Assembly (NCBI GenBank): GCA_009776395.1 | Contig: WRNX01000042.1 | Coordinates: 1 to 10,462, forward strand | Source: Lentimicrobiaceae bacterium | Lineage (GTDB): Bacteria; Bacteroidota; Bacteroidia; Bacteroidales; WCHB1-69 | Reading direction: 5' to 3' | Length of the DNA stretch: 10,462 nt | Shown here: positions 1 through 5,919 of the stretch, in pieces | Layout: every line of letters starts with the position of its first letter | Position numbering within the stretch: position 1 is the stretch's first letter | Translations under genes and position numbers: made by a program | The notes under the pieces: model-generated | The model's input: the letters and a program-made list of their open reading frames with translations, nothing else | The model's database searches: none | Told to the model about the DNA's origin: nothing

Positions 1-672
1 CAGGGGTTGGAAGCGTACCGAAAAACACTTTCTTACTTGCGAGAACGTAAAGCATTGATTATTGCAGATGTAAAACGCGGTGATATTGCCAAAACCGCAG
101 AAATGTATGCCAAAGCACACTTTTCCGGAGATTTTGAAGCAGATTTTATGACCCTCAATCCTTATATGGGTATGGATACTATTTCGCCCTTTTTGCCTTT
201 TATTCAAAACCAAGAGAAAGGTGTTTTTGTGTTGATAAGAACCTCAAACGAAGGAGCAAAAGATATTGAGTACTTGAAAATTGATGAGGAAAAGGAGTTA
301 AAGGAGGTGAATAGGAGAGTGTATAATGTTGTGGGTGTAAAAATTAACAGTTTGGGAAAAGATTTTTTGGGTAGGTGCGGTTTTTCTTCTATTGGTGGTG
401 TTATGGGGTGTACGTTTGCCGATGAAGCGCGCGAGGTTCGCCAACAGTTAGATTCAACATTCTTCCTCATTCCCGGATATGGTGCGCAAGGCGGAAAAGC
501 AGAAGATATAAAACTTTATCTGAAAAACGGAAACGGCGGAGTGGTCAATGCCTCCCGTTCTATTCTTTTGGCATACAAAAAAGTAGAAAACGGTGCCGAA
601 CGTTTTGATGAATGTGCAAGAAACGAAGCGATTAGAATGAGAGATGATATACGCAGGAATGTAGTGATTTAA
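1..672 (+). CDS. pyrF: Orotidine 5'-phosphate decarboxylase, 3' part (5' end outside window)
   Basis: This enzyme decarboxylates orotidine 5'-phosphate to UMP, the last step of de novo pyrimidine synthesis, in the cytosol. The frame is open from base 1 (223 residues visible), so roughly the first 50 residues lie outside; the TTG at base 7 is not a believable start. Visible motifs are ADVKRGDI, which carries the catalytic lysine of the DxKxxD signature, then NPYMGMD, the FVLIRTSN segment, the phosphate-binding loop region PGYGAQGG and NASRSI near the C-terminus. The GYGAQGG and RTSN pattern matches the longer PyrF subfamily found in Bacteroidota and Actinobacteria rather than the short E. coli type (family knowledge). 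It ends 48 bp from the convergent rny gene. I see no convincing terminator hairpin in that gap. Its upstream neighbours are not visible. Confidence 0.95.
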   Translation, partial: QGLEAYRKTLSYLRERKALIIADVKRGDIAKTAEMYAKAHFSGDFEADFMTLNPYMGMDTISPFLPFIQNQEKGVFVLIRTSNEGAKDIEYLKIDEEKELKEVNRRVYNVVGVKINSLGKDFLGRCGFSSIGGVMGCTFADEAREVRQQLDSTFFLIPGYGAQGGKAEDIKLYLKNGNGGVVNASRSILLAYKKVENGAERFDECARNEAIRMRDDIRRNVVI

Positions 673-720
673 GAAACAAAAAATCATTATATATGCAAGA
701 AAAAAAATGCTACTTTACTT

Positions 721-2283
721 CTATCTTGCAAAATTCACCGACCTTGTTTCTCTAATCACTGTTATTTTAATTTGCCCCGGATAGGTCATTTCATTCTGAA
801 TCTTTTTTGAAAGATCGAACGAAATTTGTGTGGCCTGGTCATCGGTAACTTTCTCTGCACCCACAATTACGCGGAGTTCTCTACCTGCCTGGATAGCAAA
901 AGTTTTAACAACGCCGGGATAGGTAAGTGCAATATTTTCAAGATCCTGTAAACGTTTGGTATAGGCTTCAATCACTTCGCGGCGGGCGCCGGGTCGGGCG
1001 CCTGAAATAGCGTCACACACTTGCACCAAAGGCGCATACAGATTATCCATCTCCATCTCGTCGTGGTGAGCGCCAATGGCATTAATAATTTCCTGACGTT
1101 CTTTAAACTGTTCTGCCAACTTGGCGCCTAATACTGCATGCGGTAAATCGGATTCAGTATCTGGCACTTTTCCAATATCGTGCAACAATCCTGCACGTTT
1201 GGCAATTTTTGGATTTAAGCCCATCTCGGCAGCCATGATGGAACACAAATTCGCCACCTCTTTTGAGTGTTGCAGCAGATTTTGCCCGTAGGAAGAGCGG
1301 TAGCGCATTTTTCCTACAATCCGCATCAAATCGTTGGGAAGGTTATGGATTCCCAGATCAATACAGGTTCGTTTTCCTATTTCGGCAATCTCTGTTTCAA
1401 TATTTTTCTTGGTTTTTGCTACTACTTCTTCAATACGTGCAGGGTGAATACGTCCGTCGGTAACCAATTTTACTAATGCTTGACGCGTAATTTCGCGTCG
1501 AATTGGGTCAAAGCTGGAAATGAGAATCGCATCGGGCGAATCGTCAATAATAATATCTACGCCACAAATGCTTTCTAAAGAGCGAATATTACGTCCTTCG
1601 CGTCCAATAATTCTCCCTTTCATCTCTTCATTTTCGATATTAAAAACGGAAACGGCATTTTCTAGTGCGGCTTCCACACCCAATCTTTGCACCGATTTTA
1701 TCACTATTTTTTTAGCCTCGGCGGCGGCGGTATTTTTTGCTTCGTTTACAATATCATTTATCAGCACCATAGCGTCTGCTTTCGCTTCCTCTTCCATTAA
1801 TGCAATTAGTTGTTCTTTAGCCTGTTGTGTGGTAAGTTCGGCAATCGCTTCCAACTTGGCTTTTTGAATAGCGGTTTGTTTATCCAATTCCGACTTTTTA
1901 AATTTGTTTGCTTCAATCTGTTTTGAAAGATCTTCCTTTAATACTGCATTTTCCTGACTTTTTCGGTTGAGTTCTTCTAATTTTTGGTTGATTGAGTTTT
2001 CTTTTTGTTTGATACGATTTTCTCCTGCTGCGATTTGTTGATTTTTTTCATTTACCAACTGTTCATGTTCGCTTTTCATCTGTAAGAATTTTTCTTTTGC
2101 TTGCAGAATTTTCTCTTTTTTAAGGAGTTCACCATCTTCATTGGCTTTTTTTAATGCTTCTTGCGCCCCTTTCAACATGGCATTGGTTTTTTGGGTTAAG
2201 GACGACTTTAAAATGGTAAGGGCTACAAACACTCCGGCAATGAGCCCAACAACGATTCCTGATATAATGTAAATTGCTGTCAT
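721..2283 (-). CDS. rny: Ribonuclease Y (membrane-anchored endoribonuclease)
   Basis: RNase Y is a membrane-tethered endoribonuclease that starts mRNA decay in bacteria carrying it. The 520-residue product has the full family order. An N-terminal hydrophobic segment (about residues 3-25) anchors it. A long Lys/Glu/Gln-rich coiled coil covers about residues 30-190. A KH RNA-binding domain around 205-280 has the GRIIGREGRN loop near residue 223. An HD metal-dependent phosphohydrolase domain has HDIGK, with His368-Asp369, and a later GAHHDE. A C-terminal RNase Y segment ends in SVNFAR. The length equals that of the B. subtilis protein as I recall it. The ATG at 2283 gives the expected short N-terminus before the membrane helix. 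It lies downstream of the 6S RNA and zapA on the same strand and may be partly fed by read-through. I see no clear TAnnTTTG box of its own. A 7-nt repeat precedes the start codon. Confidence 0.97.
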   Translation of the reverse strand: MTAIYIISGIVVGLIAGVFVALTILKSSLTQKTNAMLKGAQEALKKANEDGELLKKEKILQAKEKFLQMKSEHEQLVNEKNQQIAAGENRIKQKENSINQKLEELNRKSQENAVLKEDLSKQIEANKFKKSELDKQTAIQKAKLEAIAELTTQQAKEQLIALMEEEAKADAMVLINDIVNEAKNTAAAEAKKIVIKSVQRLGVEAALENAVSVFNIENEEMKGRIIGREGRNIRSLESICGVDIIIDDSPDAILISSFDPIRREITRQALVKLVTDGRIHPARIEEVVAKTKKNIETEIAEIGKRTCIDLGIHNLPNDLMRIVGKMRYRSSYGQNLLQHSKEVANLCSIMAAEMGLNPKIAKRAGLLHDIGKVPDTESDLPHAVLGAKLAEQFKERQEIINAIGAHHDEMEMDNLYAPLVQVCDAISGARPGARREVIEAYTKRLQDLENIALTYPGVVKTFAIQAGRELRVIVGAEKVTDDQATQISFDLSKKIQNEMTYPGQIKITVIRETRSVNFAR

Positions 2284-2289
2284 AATAAT

Positions 2290-2310
2290 ATATAATGGTT
2301 AATAGTTAAT
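2290..2310 (-). repeat. 7-nt periodic leader immediately upstream of rny
   Basis: On the minus strand the leader reads ATTAACT (2310-2304), ATTAACC (2303-2297), ATTATAT (2296-2290), then runs ATTATT into the ATG. The first two units differ at one base and the third is degenerate. It resembles the 7-nt repeats before polA and ychF. An unstructured A/T-rich leader would suit Bacteroidota translation initiation, which does not rely on strong Shine-Dalgarno pairing; that role is inferred. Confidence 0.5.
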
Positions 2311-2328
2311 TTTCAATTAATAAAAAAT

Positions 2329-2488
2329 CCCGCCATTGTTCTTAATAGGGTTTATAAACTCCTATCTAATATTTTTTGAAGCTGCCTTTGCAGGTCGAAA
2401 GTCCGTAAAAACGGCAGGTTCTAACTCCAAAGAGTCAAACTTCTAGGTTTGTAATTGAGTTTATCAAACGTAGTGTGAACAAAGCGGG
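2329..2488 (-). ncRNA. ssrS: Probable 6S RNA (6S-Flavo type) between zapA and rny
   Basis: 6S RNA binds the housekeeping RNA polymerase holoenzyme by imitating an open promoter. On the minus strand this 160-nt segment folds into a long interrupted rod. A closing stem pairs CCCGC-TTTGTTC (2488-2477) with GAACAATGGCGGG (2341-2329). A second stem pairs 2469-2457 with 2361-2349 (GATAAACTC with GAGTTTATA and flanks). A central open region follows, containing small hairpins at 2451-2436 (CAAAC/GTTTG) and 2435-2424. An apical CTGCC/GGCAG arm pairs 2417-2413 with 2386-2382. The closing GC stem is followed at once by a T run (2327-2322), so it may also act as the terminator. The rod with a central bubble, the length, and the site between zapA and rny fit Bacteroidota 6S RNA as I recall it. 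The fold was found by eye. Alternative: an unnamed structured leader of rny. Confidence 0.72.
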
Positions 2489-2520
2489 ATATATAATGGT
2501 CAAAGAACGCGTTAATCAAT
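2489..2520 (-). promoter_or_regulatory. Possible promoter for the 6S RNA
   Basis: On the minus strand ATTG (2520-2517) is followed after 21 nt by TATATAT (2495-2489), directly before the first base of the closing stem of the 6S candidate. The spacing fits the Bacteroidota -33/-7 layout, but the -7 box lacks the usual TTTG end, so this is tentative. It overlaps the zapA stop codon. Confidence 0.3.
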
Positions 2521-2808
2521 GGGAATGCGATTTGCTAATTCATTTAGTTCTATCATTTTAGGAATTAGATCTTCTTCATATTCTTGCAGTCTTTCGTTGC
2601 ATTCAATGTTTTTCACTACTACATCTACCAATAATTTTGATAAAATATCTTGATAATCTTTATATGCCCATTGTTTTGCAAAACTGAAAAAACTGTGATT
2701 GATTATTTTTTCGGCTTCTCTATAGTAGCGTTCCCATTCTTGTTTAATTGTTAATTCGATGAGACGCTGCGCAATTGTGATATTAATCTTTATGTTTCCA
2801 TCTTCCAT
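2512..2808 (-). CDS. zapA: ZapA-like cell division protein
   Basis: ZapA proteins bind FtsZ and bundle filaments at the division ring. The 98-residue product begins with a short beta-type segment (about residues 4-18, IKINITIAQRLIELTIK), then a helix with KIINHSFFSFAKQW, then a long C-terminal helix. This is the usual ZapA order of a small N-terminal head and a C-terminal coiled coil for tetramer formation, and the length is typical. The residues YKDYQDILSKLLVDVV resemble the conserved KDxQDxLAMxAL stretch of Bacteroidota ZapA, though diverged. The ATG at 2808 lies inside the last codons of the upstream coiled-coil gene (19-nt overlap), which suggests translational coupling. The neighbours, 6S RNA and rny downstream, are the context expected for zapA in this phylum. 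Assignment rests on this pattern and context, since sequence identity to E. coli ZapA looks low. Confidence 0.8.
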   Translation of the reverse strand: MEDGNIKINITIAQRLIELTIKQEWERYYREAEKIINHSFFSFAKQWAYKDYQDILSKLLVDVVVKNIECNERLQEYEEDLIPKMIELNELANRIPID

Positions 2809-3098
2809 TGCATTCTATTTAAAAGCTCCATACAGTGGTCTATATCCCGCACCAACTTATCAATTTTTTTTTCTGTTTGTTTCTTATCTTCTTTGTATAA
2901 TGCTGTTTTTGTTATTGTTATTACTTTATTTTTTTCTGTAAGCAGATTTACTTCGTTTTCTAATTGTGTAATTTTTTCTAAAGCAGTTGAAAGATTATTT
3001 TTCAGAGTTTTATTTTCTTCAACTTTTTCTTCAATAACTTGCTTTATATTAGTTAGTTTACTTTCTATTTGATGATACAATGTTAAAAACGCAGCCAT
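2790..3098 (-). CDS. Small coiled-coil protein upstream of zapA (possible ZapB-like)
   Basis: This 102-residue product is almost entirely predicted helix, rich in Lys, Glu, Asn and Leu. Heptad-like hydrophobic spacing is clear over about residues 10-60 (for example LKNNLSTALEKITQLENEVN). It has no signal peptide, no membrane segment and no cysteine-based site; a second helical stretch (about 70-102) contains KKIDKLVRDIDHCMELL. The ATG at 3098 is the first in frame and follows a TATTTTTG element by a short leader. Its end overlaps the zapA start by 19 nt, so the two are almost certainly cotranscribed and probably work together. Small coiled-coil genes commonly precede zapA in Bacteroidota, and a role as a Z-ring-associated partner is a reasonable inference, but I do not recognise a named family and cannot assign a function from sequence. 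Confidence 0.8.
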   Translation of the reverse strand: MAAFLTLYHQIESKLTNIKQVIEEKVEENKTLKNNLSTALEKITQLENEVNLLTEKNKVITITKTALYKEDKKQTEKKIDKLVRDIDHCMELLNRMQWKMET

Positions 3099-3115
3099 CT
3101 CTTACATTTGGGCAG

Positions 3116-3123
3116 CAAAAATA
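3116..3123 (-). promoter_or_regulatory. -7 promoter element for the coiled-coil/zapA operon
   Basis: The minus strand reads TATTTTTG, an exact match to the Bacteroidota -7 consensus TAnnTTTG, 17 bp before the ATG at 3098. No clear TTTG -33 box is seen at the expected distance. The transcript would have a very short leader. Confidence 0.5.
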
Positions 3124-3226
3124 GAAAATATATTTAGAAAATTAGTAAGATAGTTTCTTTTTGTAAGTTTTTTATTGCATGTTAAAAAAACCTGACAAAA
3201 AAATTCCCCACTTATTAAAAAAATAT

Positions 3227-3234
3227 TATTTTTG
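3227..3234 (+). promoter_or_regulatory. -7 promoter element for the T9SS cargo gene
   Basis: TATTTTTG matches TAnnTTTG exactly and lies 43 bp before the ATG at 3278. With the minus-strand element at 3116-3123 it makes 3099-3277 a divergent promoter region. No good -33 TTTG is visible 19-21 nt upstream, where the sequence is A-rich with a CCCC. Confidence 0.5.
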
Positions 3235-3277
3235 CGCATTCAAATCAAACTAACCAAATTTATTTATCAAAAATTTA

Positions 3278-5815
3278 ATGCTTATGAAAAAATTATTATT
3301 ATTTATGGTGGGCGCTTTCCTTACTTTTACTTTAAGCGCTCAAATTTGTGAATTTTTTACCGACTATCAAGCGGGTCAAAAATTAGCCTATCAAGCCCAA
3401 GATATGGGCAGAGATTACTGGACAACCTTTTCGGGAGCTATAAACGGCGCTGAAGATGGCGTTGTTGACGAAATGGATGGTAAACAATGTGTACATTTTA
3501 CTTACGGCAATGACCAGGTTTTAAAACTCGGTCAACAAAGTGCTGGAAAATGGATTCTAAATTTTAACATCTTTGTACCTGCAGGTAAAATTGCTTACTA
3601 TAATGTTATTGCCGACTTTGTCGGAAATGGAAGTGATGACATTTGGGCATTTCAAGTTTATTTTAACAAGGCTGGCAGTGCGCCTGGAGTTGGTACTATG
3701 GATGCAGGTGGAGTAGGGGATGCAAAAAGTTTCAATTTTACTCACGACACATGGTTTAGTGTTAAAAATATTATGGACCTTGACAATGACACTGCTTTCC
3801 TATATATTAATGATGAATTAATTCATTCATGGAAATATTCATTGGGTACCTTTCCTGCCCAACCATGTCCCAAAGTAATTGATGTTTTCGATCTATTTCC
3901 TCCAACAGCTGGTACTAGTTCAGAATTTTACGTAACCGATGTTTCTTTTGGACGGCAATGCAATTTTGATGAAGCAACTAACGGTGATTATGTCGCACAA
4001 TATTATTCTGATTTTTGGATGACATGGGAAAACCAGTCCGGCACTTCCCAAGATGCAGTGATTTCAAATGAACAGGCTGAATCTACCCCCAATTCTGCAA
4101 AATTAACTTTTCAAGCCAATGGTACTGGTACTGATTTGGTTCATCCGATGTTTCAGACCAAAGGAGTTCATACCATTGATTTTGATATGTATATTCCGAA
4201 TAATGCGCCTGCCTATTTTAACTTACTACACCAACACTCGCCTACAGGTAATCCTACACAAGATTGGTGGGCAGTGGGAGTTTATTTTAATGTTACCGCT
4301 GCTGGACAAGGAGGTCCTTATGATGGAACGTATATTGTTCAAAATGATCAAGTTATCAATTTCACTGCGCCCAATAATCAGTGGTTTCCTGTTTCCATTT
4401 ATGTTGATATAGATAACGATATTGCAAGAATTAGTATTAATGGCGAACAACTTCATGAATGGCAATTCAGTCTTTGCGAAGGTGCAGGGCTTACTCCTAA
4501 CAAACAATTGGCTGCCAACGATTTCTATCCACCCGAAGCAGGCTCTGTTTACTATATTGATAATTATGCTTTTGATGTGCCAAGAGGAATTAAAGAGATT
4601 CAAAGTGAGCCAATCTTTAACTTTGACGATGTCTCCAATAATTCTTATGTAGCCCAATCTTATCCGGATTGGTGGACCACATGGAGTAATGATCCAGGCT
4701 CTGATGAAGATGCTTTAATCTCTAATGAGCAATCTTCTTCTGCCCCTCAATCTGCAAAATGTACTGATGGCACCGACCTTATTTTTAAAGCAGGAGATAA
4801 AATATCAGGAGATTATACGATTAGTTTTGAATTATTTATTCCCGATGACGTGCCTGCATATTTTAATGTACTACAAATTGTAGATGGTGATGATAGCCAA
4901 TGGGCATTTGACTGTTTTTTTAATATGAAATCAAATCCTTATGGCCTTCCTTTAGGAACTTATCTGATTGTGGCTGACGAAGAAATATTTTTCGATCTAC
5001 CGGGACTTAATGAATGGATTAAAATAGCTGTCTATATTGATTTGGATGAGGACTATGCTACTATCTATATCAATGGAAAACAAATTTATGAATGGCAATA
5101 TAGCATTGATGTAGAAGGTAATCCTGGTACATTACAATTGGCTGGAGTTGATTTTTGGCCTCCAACTGCAAACTCAGTTTACTATATTGATAATTTTTAT
5201 TATTATCCAGGACTTGTTATTGAAGAAAAGTATCCTGTCATGAATGTCACACCTGCCTCAATTGATGAAACTGTTGTAGAAGGTGCAACCACTGCAATTA
5301 CTGTTCCTATTACAATTAATAATACAGGTGAAGCAGATGGCGAATATGAAGCAAAAGCAGTTGTGGGAGAAGAGGATTGGTTGTCAATAGAAGGTGATAC
5401 ACAAGGAATAGTTGCTCCTGCCGACAACAAATCTTTTGACGCAATTATTGACCCCACAGAACTTGAAAAAGGAGAGTATGAAGCAGTAATACTTGTTACT
5501 ACAAATGACCCCGACCACGAAACAATTGAAATCCCTTGCAAACTTACAGTGGATACAGATGGTATTATAGATTTTACCATAAATGGCGTGCAAACTAAAT
5601 TATTCCCTAACCCCGCTTCAGATATAGTGAATATTGAGTGCAACAGATTGATTAACAGTATTGAACTCATTAATTATATGGGACAAGTAGTTTATTCCGC
5701 ACAAGTAAATGCAGAAAATACTACGATTACCACTGCCAACCTTAGCGCAGGTATCTACTTTGTAAAAGTATCTACCGAAGTTGGCGCTAATAGCGTAAAA
5801 CTTATTGTTAAATAG
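3278..5815 (+). CDS. Secreted three-repeat protein with T9SS type A C-terminal sorting domain
   Basis: Residues 1-21 form a signal peptide (MKKLLLFMVGAFLTFTLSAQ after an initial ML), so the protein crosses the inner membrane by Sec. ATG 3284 is an equally good start. Three copies of a roughly 200-residue domain follow, at about 25-227, 228-440 and 447-650. They share W-x-T-W near the start, then A(L/V)ISNEQ, S(A/V)K, a Y(F/Y)N strand, WAF/WAV..(Y/F)FN, D(L/I)D.D.A..YIN, (L/I)(H/Y).W.(Y/F)S, PP.A and YYIDN. The all-beta pattern suggests a LamG/concanavalin-like jelly-roll (inferred). An Ig-like/BACON-like domain follows at about 653-760. Residues about 765-845 are a T9SS type A sorting domain with FPNPASD, LINYMGQVVY and LSAGIYFVKV, used for export and surface anchoring. 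No enzyme motif is seen. Binding to carbohydrate or other surfaces is plausible but unproven. Confidence 0.92.
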   Translation: MLMKKLLLFMVGAFLTFTLSAQICEFFTDYQAGQKLAYQAQDMGRDYWTTFSGAINGAEDGVVDEMDGKQCVHFTYGNDQVLKLGQQSAGKWILNFNIFVPAGKIAYYNVIADFVGNGSDDIWAFQVYFNKAGSAPGVGTMDAGGVGDAKSFNFTHDTWFSVKNIMDLDNDTAFLYINDELIHSWKYSLGTFPAQPCPKVIDVFDLFPPTAGTSSEFYVTDVSFGRQCNFDEATNGDYVAQYYSDFWMTWENQSGTSQDAVISNEQAESTPNSAKLTFQANGTGTDLVHPMFQTKGVHTIDFDMYIPNNAPAYFNLLHQHSPTGNPTQDWWAVGVYFNVTAAGQGGPYDGTYIVQNDQVINFTAPNNQWFPVSIYVDIDNDIARISINGEQLHEWQFSLCEGAGLTPNKQLAANDFYPPEAGSVYYIDNYAFDVPRGIKEIQSEPIFNFDDVSNNSYVAQSYPDWWTTWSNDPGSDEDALISNEQSSSAPQSAKCTDGTDLIFKAGDKISGDYTISFELFIPDDVPAYFNVLQIVDGDDSQWAFDCFFNMKSNPYGLPLGTYLIVADEEIFFDLPGLNEWIKIAVYIDLDEDYATIYINGKQIYEWQYSIDVEGNPGTLQLAGVDFWPPTANSVYYIDNFYYYPGLVIEEKYPVMNVTPASIDETVVEGATTAITVPITINNTGEADGEYEAKAVVGEEDWLSIEGDTQGIVAPADNKSFDAIIDPTELEKGEYEAVILVTTNDPDHETIEIPCKLTVDTDGIIDFTINGVQTKLFPNPASDIVNIECNRLINSIELINYMGQVVYSAQVNAENTTITTANLSAGIYFVKVSTEVGANSVKLIVK

Positions 5816-5840
5816 ATAAGTAGTTTTTCATTTTTAAAAA

Positions 5841-5880
5841 AAAGAAGCGGCTTATTGAAAAATAGCCGCTTCTTTGTTTA
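5841..5880 (+). terminator. Strong intrinsic terminator after the T9SS cargo gene
   Basis: A perfect 12-bp inverted repeat, AAAGAAGCGGCT (5841-5852) and AGCCGCTTCTTT (5864-5875), encloses an 11-nt loop. It has an A run before it and T-rich sequence after it, so it could work on both strands. It lies 25 bp after the stop codon and abuts the polA promoter. Confidence 0.85.
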
Positions 5881-5886
5881 TTTTTG
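5854..5886 (+). promoter_or_regulatory. Probable polA promoter, overlapping the terminator
   Basis: TATTTTTG (5879-5886) matches the -7 consensus TAnnTTTG. ATTG (5854-5857) lies 21 nt upstream, a reasonable -33 position, inside the loop of the terminator hairpin. Transcription would begin in the low 5890s, about 25-30 nt before the ATG at 5920. This also excludes the in-frame TTG at 5884 as the polA start. Confidence 0.5.
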
Positions 5887-5903
5887 CCACCAATTTATTC
5901 AAG

Positions 5904-5917
5904 TCTCAAATCTCAAA
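5904..5917 (+). repeat. TCTCAAA x2 in the polA leader
   Basis: Two exact tandem copies of TCTCAAA end 2 nt before the ATG of polA. The same heptamer occurs four times in tandem inside the polA coding region (7360-7387). The A-rich, weakly structured sequence could help initiation; that role is inferred. Confidence 0.7.
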
Positions 5918-5919
5918 AA

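Noticed and set aside
673..720. Terminator between pyrF and rny
   Set aside because: Only a 3-bp GCA/TGC pairing around an A run is visible, too weak to call.
1520..1867. Plus-strand open frame opposite rny
   Set aside because: It is the mirror of the rny coiled-coil and KH codons, with an Ala/Ser-rich composition and no promoter or leader.
2329..2488. T-box, riboswitch or attenuator leader of rny
   Set aside because: No T-box or known riboswitch core was recognised, and the rod shape with a GC closing stem and following T run fits a free-standing RNA better.
4226..4657. Minus-strand open frame opposite the T9SS cargo gene
   Set aside because: It is a shadow of the repeat domain; no recognisable motif and no leader. 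The other minus-strand frames at 5203-5670 and 5384-5593 are rejected for the same reason.
5884..5919. TTG-started extension of polA by 12 residues
   Set aside because: The TTG lies within the TATTTTTG promoter element, and the extra residues (MPPIYSSLKSQK) have no counterpart in Pol I; ATG 5920 gives the normal N-terminus.
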